From Persicitalea sp963716085 (GTDB lineage: Bacteria > Bacteroidota > Bacteroidia > Cytophagales > Spirosomataceae): a DNA stretch of 64,000 nt. Numbering within the stretch: the first letter of the stretch is position 1; each line of letters begins with the position of its first letter. Below the pieces are notes generated by a model. The model had not been told where the DNA came from. It did no database searches and saw nothing but the letters and a program-made list of their open reading frames with translations. Below, one piece after another: positions 55,482 through 64,000 of this stretch. Location: positions 1,054,001-1,118,000 of the forward strand of contig OY970288.1 of assembly GCA_963716085.1 (NCBI GenBank). Reading direction: 5' to 3'. The position numbers were made by a program, and so were the translations under genes.

Positions 55482-57950
55482 TTACTCACTCCGCAAACTC
55501 TCCACCGGATTCGCCAGCGCCGCCTTCACGCTCTGAAAACTCACCGTCAGCAGCGCAATCCCCACGGCCAGCCCACCCGCCAGAGCGAAGTACCACCAAC
55601 TAATGTCGATTTTGTAAGCAAAGTCCGCCAGCCACTCGTTCATGGCGTACCAGGCGATGGGCGAAGCGATGACGATAGCGATAAGTACCAGTTTCAGGAA
55701 GTCTTTGGAGAGTAGCGCGACGATGCTGGCGACGCTTGCGCCCAGGACTTTGCGGACGCCAATTTCTTTGGTGCGCTGCTCGGCGGTAAACACGGCCAGG
55801 CCAAACAGACCGAGGGAGGCAATGAAGATGGCCAGTGCTGTGAATCCCCCAAATACCTGGCCCGTCTGTTGCTCGGTGCGGTACGCCTGCGCGAATTCAC
55901 GATCCAAAAATGCGTAGTCGAAGGGGGCGTCCGGCGCGAAGTGCTTCCACTGAACCCGCACACCGGCGACTGCCTGATTGACCCGACCCGCCCGCAACCG
56001 GATAATCAGGTTGGTTTTCGATGCCTGGTAGGTTTTCGATGAAACATGAAATAACGCGAACGGATCGACCGTATAGCGAACCGAACTCATGTCAAAATTC
56101 TTCATGACGCCGATGACCGTAAACTTTTGGTCGTTGCCACCTGGATAGGTTATCGTCCGGCCAATTGGATCCTCCCAGCCAATCTGCTTCACCGCCGTTT
56201 CGTTCAGGATAACGGACGCGGAGTCAGCAAAATCTCTCGAGAAATTTCGCCCCTCTACCAACTTGATATTCAGCGTTGGCACTAGTTCGTAATCGGTCAT
56301 GTAGGAGAACAAGAGCAGGTCCTTAGCCACCTGTTTATCAGTATGGGTTTGTTCGGGAACGTAAAAGTCGCCAAACCCACCTTTCAAGGGGACACTGGTC
56401 GATAGGCTGGCGTTGAGTACGTCGGGCTGGCGCAGTAATTCCTGACGAAAGGCTTCCTGGTTTTGACCTAATCGGCTGGCGTTGGGCAGGATCAGTACAT
56501 TTTCCTTGTCAAAACCCAAGTCTTTGGTCTGGGCAAAGCGAAGCTGCCCAAATACGACTATTGTCCCGATCAACAGGGCCGTCGATACCGAAAACTGGAA
56601 AACGACCAAGCCGTTTCGAATCAGCTGGTGCGCCCAGGCGGATTTCTGCAACCCGTTCTTCAGCGTTTGCACCGGGCTGAATGCTGTTAGGTAGAACGCG
56701 GGGTAGCTGCCCGTCAGCAAGCCTACTAAAGCGGCCAGCAACAAGGAGGCCCCCAGGCTGTCTGCTGACCAGAGTGCGTCCACAGCAAATGTTTTGTTGG
56801 CTACCTGATTGAACAGCGGCAGGGCGAGGGTGGCCAGCCCAATGCCCGCGCCCGTTGCCAGCAAACTGTATAGCATGGACTCGGTCAAAAACTGGCCGAT
56901 GAGCGAGTTTTTAGTCGATCCGAGAACTTTGCGAACGCCCACCTCCTTGGCCCTCTTGACGGAGCGGGCCGTGGCTAAGTTCATAAAGTTGACACAGGCC
57001 AGCACGATGATGAAAAGGGCAATCACTGCAAAGGTTTTAACCTGTTTAGCATCCCCCAGATTTTTGTAATTGGTGCCAATGCCAGCCGAATTCAGATGCA
57101 CAGTCAAAAAGGGTTGCAGTGAAAAATCCCACCGCCCCCCTTTCTGAACAAATTTGTCGAAAGGCTGGCCGATGCGCTCGAAGGCCCCCGCCGCGTGTTC
57201 ACGAACCATCGCCGGAAATTTGGCTTCCAGGGCTTGAACGCGCCCCGGCTGCCGGGCTACCACTTCATTGAGCCGCACGTAGGTGTTCACGTTGAGCCAC
57301 ACCCAACTCCAGTCAAAATTGGCCACAACGCTGTAGTCGCGCACCGGTCTGAGAAAGTCGAACTGTAGCGTGGACTGGGTCGGCACATCGCGAAGGACGC
57401 CCGTAATCTTGACGGGCTGATCGTCGATGTACAGAAATTGATCGAGTGCGGTCGACCGACCAAAGTACTTACGGGCCGTCTGCTCGGTTACGACCACCGA
57501 ATTTGGTTCCTGCAAGCACGTTGCTGCGTCGCCAGCCAGTAGGGTGAACCGGAACACGCGCAAGAAATTGGAGTCTACGGCCAGGATGGTCGACTCGGTG
57601 AAATAGTGCAGCGCTTGATCGCCCTGCTTTCGCTGCACGACGGCATCACTCGGCTTAAACGTGCGGGTGTACGTTTCGACCTCCGGGAATTCGTCCGCCA
57701 TCGTTCTGCCGACGGGTGGGGGAGAACCATTCGTATTAAACTCACTGCCACCGAAATTACCGGCTATGTTAACCTGATAGATGCGCTCGGCATCGGGTAG
57801 AAAATGGTCGTAGTTCCGCTCATCGTTCACGAAGAGTAGGATTAACAAACAACTAGCGACGCCCACGGTCAGTCCAAAAAGGTTGATACCGCTGCACATC
57901 CGGTTGATCCACAAGTTGCGGAAAGCGATTTTGAGGTAGTTGGTGAGCAT
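55482..57950 (-). CDS. FtsX/MacB-like ABC transporter permease, array copy 5
   Basis: This 822-residue protein begins MLTNYLKIAFRNLWINRMCS. Helix 1 contains GINLFGLTVGVASCLLILLF. FtsX 1 includes ATARSVKRAKEVGVRKVLGS after the helix FIIVLACVNFMNLATAR, and FtsX 2 has EQRTKEIGVRKVLGASVASI, ending NPVESLRSE. Two periplasmic domains of about 220 and 200 residues lie between. It has no ATPase motif. Uma2 copy c lies divergently, 39 bases upstream. Its final ~130 bp are near-identical to those of copies 3, 4, 6 and 7. Confidence 0.9.
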   Translation of the reverse strand: MLTNYLKIAFRNLWINRMCSGINLFGLTVGVASCLLILLFVNDERNYDHFLPDAERIYQVNIAGNFGGSEFNTNGSPPPVGRTMADEFPEVETYTRTFKPSDAVVQRKQGDQALHYFTESTILAVDSNFLRVFRFTLLAGDAATCLQEPNSVVVTEQTARKYFGRSTALDQFLYIDDQPVKITGVLRDVPTQSTLQFDFLRPVRDYSVVANFDWSWVWLNVNTYVRLNEVVARQPGRVQALEAKFPAMVREHAAGAFERIGQPFDKFVQKGGRWDFSLQPFLTVHLNSAGIGTNYKNLGDAKQVKTFAVIALFIIVLACVNFMNLATARSVKRAKEVGVRKVLGSTKNSLIGQFLTESMLYSLLATGAGIGLATLALPLFNQVANKTFAVDALWSADSLGASLLLAALVGLLTGSYPAFYLTAFSPVQTLKNGLQKSAWAHQLIRNGLVVFQFSVSTALLIGTIVVFGQLRFAQTKDLGFDKENVLILPNASRLGQNQEAFRQELLRQPDVLNASLSTSVPLKGGFGDFYVPEQTHTDKQVAKDLLLFSYMTDYELVPTLNIKLVEGRNFSRDFADSASVILNETAVKQIGWEDPIGRTITYPGGNDQKFTVIGVMKNFDMSSVRYTVDPFALFHVSSKTYQASKTNLIIRLRAGRVNQAVAGVRVQWKHFAPDAPFDYAFLDREFAQAYRTEQQTGQVFGGFTALAIFIASLGLFGLAVFTAEQRTKEIGVRKVLGASVASIVALLSKDFLKLVLIAIVIASPIAWYAMNEWLADFAYKIDISWWYFALAGGLAVGIALLTVSFQSVKAALANPVESLRSE

Positions 57951-57966
57951 AGGTTTTGAATTTCAC

Positions 57967-57974
57967 TATATTTG
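57967..57974 (+). promoter_or_regulatory. Conserved TATATTTG box in front of Uma2 gene c
   Basis: This third occurrence of TATATTTG lies 15 bases before the Uma2 ATG at 57990. Conservation of this box across three otherwise different spacers supports a functional promoter for each Uma2 gene. Confidence 0.6.
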
Positions 57975-57989
57975 AGAAAAAACGAGAGC

Positions 57990-58415
57990 ATGTACTATCC
58001 TGAATCAATTTTCGATATGGGAATCAACGCCCCGAAGGCCCATCAGCGCGTGATCAGCAAACTGACGGCTAGCCTGGGGCATCTGTTCTACCACCAGCAC
58101 GAAATCGCCCTCGAGCCGTTGCCCGAAACCCAGATCGACGAAGGTCAAACAAGCCCCGTGCCCGACATCATGCTCTACGACAACGAATCCTACCGCACCC
58201 CGATCATCATTGAAATTTGCCACCCCAACGGCTTCAAGAACGATTTAAAAAAGGTCATCCGATTGATCGAGGAGAACGACTACGGCATCGAGGAAGGCTT
58301 CATCTTCGATTACGTCCGGGGTATCTGGGCCAAGTACCGGAAAGGCGTCGGTCAGGTGTTCGAGGACACTTCTTATTCAAATATCTTGGACTTGGATTTC
58401 GCCGCACTCATCTGA
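57990..58415 (+). CDS. Uma2-like protein, array copy c (divergent)
   Basis: From ATG 57990 (141 residues; an in-frame TTG at 57972 lies inside the promoter box) this protein keeps the Uma2 frame: RVISKLTASLGHLFYHQHEI, TSPVPDIMLYDNESY and PIIIEICHPNGFKNDLKKVI. The Asp of VPDIM and Glu of IIEICHP fit the acidic pair, but the usual SPSQ is CHPN, and overall similarity to copies a and b is low. It could be a decayed or diverged Uma2 with altered activity. It ends 4 bases before the stop codon of permease copy 6. Confidence 0.78.
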   Translation: MYYPESIFDMGINAPKAHQRVISKLTASLGHLFYHQHEIALEPLPETQIDEGQTSPVPDIMLYDNESYRTPIIIEICHPNGFKNDLKKVIRLIEENDYGIEEGFIFDYVRGIWAKYRKGVGQVFEDTSYSNILDLDFAALI

Positions 58416-58419
58416 ACCT

Positions 58420-60801
58420 TCACTCCGACCGCAAGCTTTCTACCGGATTCATCAACGCCGCCCTCACCGACTGAAAACTCACCGTCAGCAGCGCAATGCC
58501 CACCGCCAGCCCTCCCGCCAAGGCAAAAATCCACCACGCGATGTCGATTTTATAGGCAAAGTCCGCTAGCCACGCCTTCATGACGTACCAGGCAATGGGT
58601 GACGCAATGGTGATGGCGACCAGTACCAGTTTCAGGAAATCCTTGGAAAGCAGCGCGACGATGCTGGCGACGCTCGCGCCGAGGACTTTACGGACGCCGA
58701 TTTCTTTGGTACGCTGTTCGGCGGTGAAGGTTGCGAGGCCAAAAAGGCCGAGGCAGGAAATGAGGATGGCGATGCCGGAGAAAACATTGAACAGTTGCCC
58801 CGCCTGGCGGTCGGCTTTGTAGAGTTGTGTAAAGCTATCGTCTAGAAACTTGTAGTCTAGAGGTATTTCAGGAAAACGCTCTTTCCAGATTCGCTCAGTT
58901 TCAGCCAGGGAGGCAGCCGTTGTTCCGGGATTAGTTTTAACGAAAATCTGCGAGTGCCAAGTCGGGTCGTAAAACATGACCATCGGCTCGATTTTTTCGT
59001 GAAAACTCTTGAAGTGAAAATCCTTGGTTACGCCGATGATTTGCCCACGGCGGCCTTGAAATTCAAACCACTGCCCCACCACGGGCGGTTTGAGTCCGAG
59101 CGATTTTACGGCGGTTTCATTCAAAACGACGTTGGCCGTATCAAGCTTGATGTCGCGCCGGAACCAGCGACCGCTGCGGAGTTTGAGGTCAAAGACCGAC
59201 TGCAACTCGGGTTCTACGGCAAATTGCGATACGGTCGGCGTGAAGTCATCGGGTTTGCCTTCCCATTTCAAACTACCGCTGTGGCTGCTGTTGACGTAAA
59301 CAATAGACTGGTTGGCTGAAGCCACCCCGGCAATTCCCGTAAAATTTCCTAAACTTTGTTTGATATAATTGCGTGCTTCAACCTTTTGAATTCCCCTCAG
59401 CGAAGGGGGCATTTCAAATGAAAAAATGTTGGCCCGTTGGTAGCCGGGATTCTGGTTCAGCGAGAAACTCAATTGCCGATAGATAACCAGCGTACTGACA
59501 ATAAGAACCAGAGAAATGGCAAATTGAACGACGACCAAACTCTGTCGGAATCCGGCGTTGCGCGTGCTGAGTACGTTTTCCCCTTTAAGTACATGCACGG
59601 GCTTTAGGGAGGAGAGCAGCAACGAAGGATAAATCCCCGCCAACAACACCGTCAAGCCGACGCTTCCACCGAGCAGCAGCCACAGCGTACTGTCTCCGAA
59701 GTCGAGGACGAAACGAGTATCGGTGAAGTCATTGAGGTACGGCAGACTGTATTCAATCAGCCCCAATGCCAGAATGAGTGCTAGCAAAATGAGCAGAGCC
59801 GACTCCCCTAAAAACTGAGCAAACATCCGTCCCTGGCCCGCCCCCATAATCTTCTTCATGCCCACCTCCTTAGCCCGCCGACTGGTAAGGGCCGTGGTAA
59901 GATTGACGTAGTTGATACTGGCGATGATAAGGATGAGCAACCCTATCAGCCCGAGAGTAGTCACAGTCCGGCGGTTTCCTTTCGGTAGGTCATCTGACTG
60001 AAAGGACGTATTGAAATGAATTTCGCGCAGCGGAAGCAAACTGGCCGTCACGCTGGAATCTTTCTTGTGCGTGTAGTAAAGCTGAGTTAGCTGCGGGCCA
60101 ATCTTTGCCGGCTCGACGCCCTCATCCAGTTGTAGGAATAACTGGTAATTGAAGTTGTCCCAACTGTACTCGTTTTTGGGATTGCTGATGGAGACAGCGA
60201 TAGGCAGAAGCACCTCGTAGCGAAAGCTGGAATTGGCCGGGTTGTCGCGCACAATGGCGCGTACGACCAAATCTGTGGAGTCCATCCGCACCACCTTCTC
60301 CAAAGCCGCCTCGGCACTCCCAAACCATTTTTGCGCTTCGGTTTCGGTCAGCACCACGCTATTCGGGTTGTAAAGTGCCTCTTTGGAATCACCCAAAATG
60401 AACTGATAATCGAAAGTAGCAAACCAGTTGGAATCGACGTAGGCGGTCTTTTTTTCGCTAAAAAATGAATCACCCACCCGAAAAATGGCGGTCTGCCCAG
60501 GAGTCTTTGTGCGAGTGATATTCTTGACGCCAGGCACCTCCCGCCGAGCCGTTTCCCCTAAAATGAGCGGTGAAGTAGACCACACCCAAGGTTCATCTCC
60601 CCCGACATCCAGCATATTCGTAACTCGGTAAATGCGGTCGGCCTCGCGGTGGTAGCTGTCAAAACTCAGTTCGCTCTGCACCCACAGCAGAATCATCACC
60701 GAGGCGGCCAAGCCCACGGCCAAGCCTACGAGATTGAGCAGACTATACAACCGATTGCGCCAAAGGCTGCGCAAGGCCATTTTGAAATAATTCGTCCACA
60801 T
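58420..60801 (-). CDS. FtsX/MacB-like ABC transporter permease, array copy 6
   Basis: This 793-residue protein begins MWTNYFKMALRSLWRNRLYS. Helix 1 is LLNLVGLAVGLAASVMILLW. FtsX 1 is LTSRRAKEVGMKKIMGAGQG with the helix LILIIASINYVNLTTAL; here the usual V-R-K is M-K-K. FtsX 2 is standard (EQRTKEIGVRKVLGASVASI ... MNPVESLRSE). No ATPase motif. Unlike copies 3-5 it has no divergent Uma2 partner: its start faces the 3' end of copy 7 across a 93-base AT-rich spacer with no repeat. Confidence 0.9.
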   Translation of the reverse strand: MWTNYFKMALRSLWRNRLYSLLNLVGLAVGLAASVMILLWVQSELSFDSYHREADRIYRVTNMLDVGGDEPWVWSTSPLILGETARREVPGVKNITRTKTPGQTAIFRVGDSFFSEKKTAYVDSNWFATFDYQFILGDSKEALYNPNSVVLTETEAQKWFGSAEAALEKVVRMDSTDLVVRAIVRDNPANSSFRYEVLLPIAVSISNPKNEYSWDNFNYQLFLQLDEGVEPAKIGPQLTQLYYTHKKDSSVTASLLPLREIHFNTSFQSDDLPKGNRRTVTTLGLIGLLILIIASINYVNLTTALTSRRAKEVGMKKIMGAGQGRMFAQFLGESALLILLALILALGLIEYSLPYLNDFTDTRFVLDFGDSTLWLLLGGSVGLTVLLAGIYPSLLLSSLKPVHVLKGENVLSTRNAGFRQSLVVVQFAISLVLIVSTLVIYRQLSFSLNQNPGYQRANIFSFEMPPSLRGIQKVEARNYIKQSLGNFTGIAGVASANQSIVYVNSSHSGSLKWEGKPDDFTPTVSQFAVEPELQSVFDLKLRSGRWFRRDIKLDTANVVLNETAVKSLGLKPPVVGQWFEFQGRRGQIIGVTKDFHFKSFHEKIEPMVMFYDPTWHSQIFVKTNPGTTAASLAETERIWKERFPEIPLDYKFLDDSFTQLYKADRQAGQLFNVFSGIAILISCLGLFGLATFTAEQRTKEIGVRKVLGASVASIVALLSKDFLKLVLVAITIASPIAWYVMKAWLADFAYKIDIAWWIFALAGGLAVGIALLTVSFQSVRAALMNPVESLRSE

Positions 60802-60894
60802 AAAAAAACACAGTTAGAGGTTTACATTTTTTACACAAAGATTCAAGACAAATCAAATTACAAAAGGGAAGCAAAAAGGATAGTGTGCACCCTT

Positions 60895-63341
60895 TTACTC
60901 ACTGCGCAACGACTTCACCGGATTCATCAACGCCGCCTTCACACTCTGGAAACTCACCGTCAGCAGCGCGATGCCCACCGCCAACCCACCCGCCAGGGCG
61001 AAGTACCACCACTCGATGTCGATTTTATAGGCAAAGTCTGCCAGCCAGGCGTTCATGGCGTACCAAGCAATGGGACTAGCGATGACGATGGCGACAAGTA
61101 CCAGCTTCAGAAAGTCTTTGGAGAGCAGTGCCACAATGCTGGCGACGCTCGCGCCGAGAACCTTGCGGACGCCGATTTCTTTGGTGCGCTGTTCGGCGGT
61201 GAAGGTGGCGAGACCGAACAATCCCAGGCAAGCAATGAAAGTGGCCAAAAGCGAGGCGGCTGTGAAAACCTTTCCGTATTGCTGCTCGCTTTCGTACTGC
61301 TGGTTATACCGCTCATCGACGAAGAAAAATTCAAAGGGATTGCCGGGATAACTTTTTTTATAGAGTGCTTCCAATTCGCCTATTTTGCGCTGAATGTTGT
61401 CGGTGGTCAGGTTTACCGTGAGGTTTCCCACCGAGCGGCGGGGCATGAAGACGGTGGGGTCGATGGCTTGTTTCAGGCCCTGATGGTGGTAATCTTTCAC
61501 GACGCCGACAATCTCGTAGGGTTGTCCCCAATTGATGATTTGCCCGGCGGCGGCTTCGGGCGAGGCGAACCCCAACTGCCGGGCGGCCTTCTCGTTGACC
61601 ATGAGTTTGGCACTTTCTTCCCAGCCCAGTTCTGCTTCCCGCGACGTAAAGTTTCGTCCGGCGGCCAGCGCTATTCCGTAGGTAGCCAGGTACCTGTCGT
61701 CCACAATTCCCATCGAATACGTTTTTCGGGCGTCGTCGGGCGAGGCATTTTGCCGGGTGAGTCCATTGGCCGAAAAATTGTAATGGTCGCCCGGTACCAT
61801 ACCCGTCTGGCAAAAATTCTTGACGTAAGGCAGTTGGGTAAGATCGTTCTCGAGTACCGCCGTCCGGTCGACAAAGGAGCCTTCGCCGACCTCCGGGCTT
61901 TTGATGACCAGGCGTTGATCGAGCGCTACGCCGAGGTCTTCGTTTTGCATGAAGCGCAACTGCTGGTACAGCACGAGCGTTCCTGCCACTAAGGCGATCG
62001 AAGCGCTGAATTGCGCCACGACGAGCGACTTCCTCAAAAAACCGCCCCGGCCGGTCGGCAGGATTCCCTTCAGGGTTTCTACGGGCTGAAAAGAAATGAG
62101 CGTAAACGCCACGTAGCCGCCCGACACCAGCGCCCCCACGACCAGCAATAGCAGTCCGACCCACCACAGACCGCTGGCTCCGAGGATTGATAGCGACAGT
62201 TCTTTTTGCACGAAGTCATTGAACACTTCTTGCAAACCAGCGACCATCCCCAAGGCCAGGGCGAAACCAAGCAGGTTCAAGACCAGCGACTCGCCCAGAA
62301 ACTGCCCCGCCAGTTGTTTCGACCGGCCCCGACCACCTTGCGGACGCCCACTTCTTTGGCTCGTTTCAAAGCCCCCGCCGTGGACAGGTTGACGTAGTTG
62401 AACCAGGCGATCAATAGGATAAGCACCGCGATGGAACTCAGCAGATAGACGAAACTCAGACTGCCGCTGGTGCGGTACGCTTCATTCAGTGACTCCGCCA
62501 AACGTAGGTTTGCAGCGGGTTGCAAAATGAACAAGCTTTCATCCTCCGGGTTCAACCGCTTTTTCAGCGCATTGAACTTGTCAGCCATCGCCGCGTAATC
62601 CGCCGCCACGCCGGGGCTTTTTTCCGGTAGTTGCAGGAAGGTGGTCACGTAAGAACCATCGAAGCCATCCAGTTTGGCCCAACCGTTGCCGTTGAGGTTG
62701 GCGGGATTCGCCAAGGTTTGCAGCGCAAAAATTGCGTCGAATTGTAGATCGGAGTTAGGCGGCATATCGGCATAAACCGCCGTGACGGTGTAGACTGTGC
62801 GACCGAACTGGTTGTTAAGAACCAGCACTTTGCCGACCGATTTGGTTGTGGCGAAGTACTTGCGGGATTGCGATTCCGACAGGGCGACGGTGTTGGGCTG
62901 CGTGAGGGCCGAGGTGGCGGTTCCCTGCACGAGCGGGAAAGTGAAGAGCGTAAAAAAACTGGCGTCGGCGTAGGCCAGTTCACTCTCCCGAAACGATTGC
63001 GGCGGCGTGTTTTCTTTGGGATTGGTAATGGTCACGATGCCATTGGCGGAATGCTCCGCGACGCGGCAATACTCCCGCACTTCGGGGAATTCCTGCTTCG
63101 CCAGCGGGGCCGCCCCCGGCGGCATATCGACCCAAACATCCCCCTTGGGTGTCTGCTGTACTACGCGGTAGAGTGAGGCAATATTTTGATGAAATTTATT
63201 GTAGCTCCGCTCAAAACTCAGGTATTCCAGAATCAGCAAAAAAGCCGCAATGCCCATCGCCAAGCCGACGATGTTGACCAAAGAATACACTTTGTTGCGC
63301 AGCAGGTTTCGCCAGGCGATCTTGAAGTAGTTGGAGAGCAT
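60895..63341 (-). pseudogene. FtsX/MacB-like ABC permease, array copy 7, frameshifted
   Basis: The N-terminal part (63341-62277) begins MLSNYFKIAWRNLLRNKVYS and ends in FtsX 1 at GALKRAKEVGVRKVVGAGR before leaving frame. The C-terminal part (to 60895) continues in another frame from LVLNLLGFALALGMVAG to MNPVKSLRSE. Restoring one A in the run at 62317-62319 (TTT on the plus strand, three A where four are expected) gives VVGAGRKQLAGQFLGES, the family sequence, so this is a single-base deletion. All other features are those of an intact ~815-residue permease. It may be a real mutation or a base-calling error. Confidence 0.85.
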
Positions 63342-63360
63342 AGCTTGAAGGAGTTTGGAG

Positions 63361-64000
63361 CTATTTGTTAAGTTTCACCGTGCGGCCTTCGTCGCGAGCG
63401 CTTACGGTGAGGAACGGACGCCCTGTCAGCTTTCCGCCCCGCATCACTTGGTTGGTCTGATCGCCACTTGCGATATAGATAGCCGTCCCAATAGGGTACT
63501 TTTTCTGTCGTGTTGCGAAGGGAGCCATCATGAAACTTTCCGTACCGTTCCCTGTTTCGCTGGGTTCGTAAGAAACCAGCGTCACTTTGCGGGGAAGCAA
63601 ACTATTGTTTTGAAACTGGAATTCAATCTCACGCTGAGTTTGCCTTTTGCTTTCAATCTGACTGCTTCCTACATTTCTTTTTTCGTTTGCCAGATTGGTA
63701 ACAGAGCCGTTTCCATTCTTAACCACGTTGACTCGCGTCGCATTGATATAAATAGTAGCGTTGGCTCGAACTATGACGTTGGCTGTTTGCGCCAACAGTT
63801 CGTCTGCGGTAACCTTGCCATTCGCCGAACTATTCAAGTCAAACCGATCGACCTTTCCCGTCAACGATACGTCCCCATTAGCATCGTTGGTTAGGGCGAA
63901 GTTTTCGGTTGCTATGCCGCTCACTTTTACATTTCCGTTCGAACCGTTTCTCAATCCTGATAGGGTGGGGGTACTGATCTTGATTCGCATTGTACTTTTG
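63361..64000 (-). CDS. GIN-domain (DUF2807-like) protein, N-terminus outside the window
   Basis: The frame is open from the window edge through an internal Met at 63990 to the stop at 63361 (at least 212 codons), so the start is missing. Its first part has GLRNGSNGNVKVSGIATENF, LTNDANGDVSLTGKVDRFDL and SANGKVTADELLAQTANVIV, repeated Asn/Ser-Gly beta strands typical of the head GIN domain (DUF2807) of putative adhesin-like proteins. The last ~80 residues are a separate beta domain (QREIEFQFQNNSLLPRKVTL). It lies directly upstream of permease copy 7 on the same strand (19-base gap). Family confidence is moderate. Confidence 0.7.
   Translation of the reverse strand, partial: KSTMRIKISTPTLSGLRNGSNGNVKVSGIATENFALTNDANGDVSLTGKVDRFDLNSSANGKVTADELLAQTANVIVRANATIYINATRVNVVKNGNGSVTNLANEKRNVGSSQIESKRQTQREIEFQFQNNSLLPRKVTLVSYEPSETGNGTESFMMAPFATRQKKYPIGTAIYIASGDQTNQVMRGGKLTGRPFLTVSARDEGRTVKLNK

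Noticed and set aside
60649..61992. 447-codon plus-strand open frame opposite permease copies 6 and 7
   Set aside because: Antisense to two recognisable permease genes; Gln/Gly/His-rich sequence with no domain; a shadow frame.
1..64000. tRNA, rRNA or riboswitch genes
   Set aside because: No cloverleaf-like segment with a T-loop motif, no rRNA signature and no known riboswitch core were recognised by reading; a covariance-model search would be needed to exclude small RNAs.

Overview
The window looks like a chromosome segment of a Bacteroidota bacterium of the Cytophagales type. The signs are a complete Na+-translocating NADH:quinone oxidoreductase operon (nqrABCDEF-apbE), a subtilase with a type IX secretion (T9SS) C-terminal sorting domain, DUF5916, DUF2911, DUF4136 and MuiA-type families, many ~800-residue FtsX/MacB-like permeases without an ATPase domain, and promoter -7 boxes of the TAnnTTTG type. 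The genus cannot be fixed from sequence reading alone. No rRNA, tRNA or CRISPR array was seen.

Region 1 (1-4450) is accessory DNA, visibly AT-rich at its left end. It holds the start of a transposase running off the window, an Mrr-like restriction endonuclease whose 3' end it overlaps, a small antitoxin-like gene, a complete ISAs1-family element with an exact 10-bp target duplication, a DUF433/DUF5615 toxin-antitoxin-like pair, and a second overlapping two-gene unit. Region 2 (4477-33083) is mostly metabolic and envelope functions: galactose use (galK, galM), mltG, an Ldh-family dehydrogenase, a MuiA-like gene broken by a 7-bp tandem duplication, aroA, tyrA and an aminotransferase for amino acid synthesis, a YfhO-like membrane protein, phosphatidylserine decarboxylase, and several lipoproteins and secreted proteins. 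Region 3 (33274-41846) is an NagX-like acyltransferase divergent from the nqr operon, with apbE, which flavinylates NqrB and NqrC, as its last gene. Region 4 (41884-63341) is an array of FtsX/MacB-like permeases on the minus strand. Three of them alternate with plus-strand Uma2-family genes. The array includes a chimeric deletion remnant, a frameshifted copy, a Crp/Fnr regulator and a quinone reductase. A GIN-domain (DUF2807-like) gene leaves the right edge.

Two structures go beyond routine annotation. First, many spacers in regions 2 and 3 are filled from stop codon to start codon by short degenerate tandem 'word' repeats, often in inverted pairs. Several word families recur at distant sites; one 15-nt word lies just in front of three different genes. 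Similar repeats form the tail of one protein and apparent in-frame insertions in two others. Second, the permease/Uma2 array has a regular divergent-then-convergent layout with 0-5 bases between convergent stop codons, near-identical permease 3' ends, and direct traces of recombination between copies.
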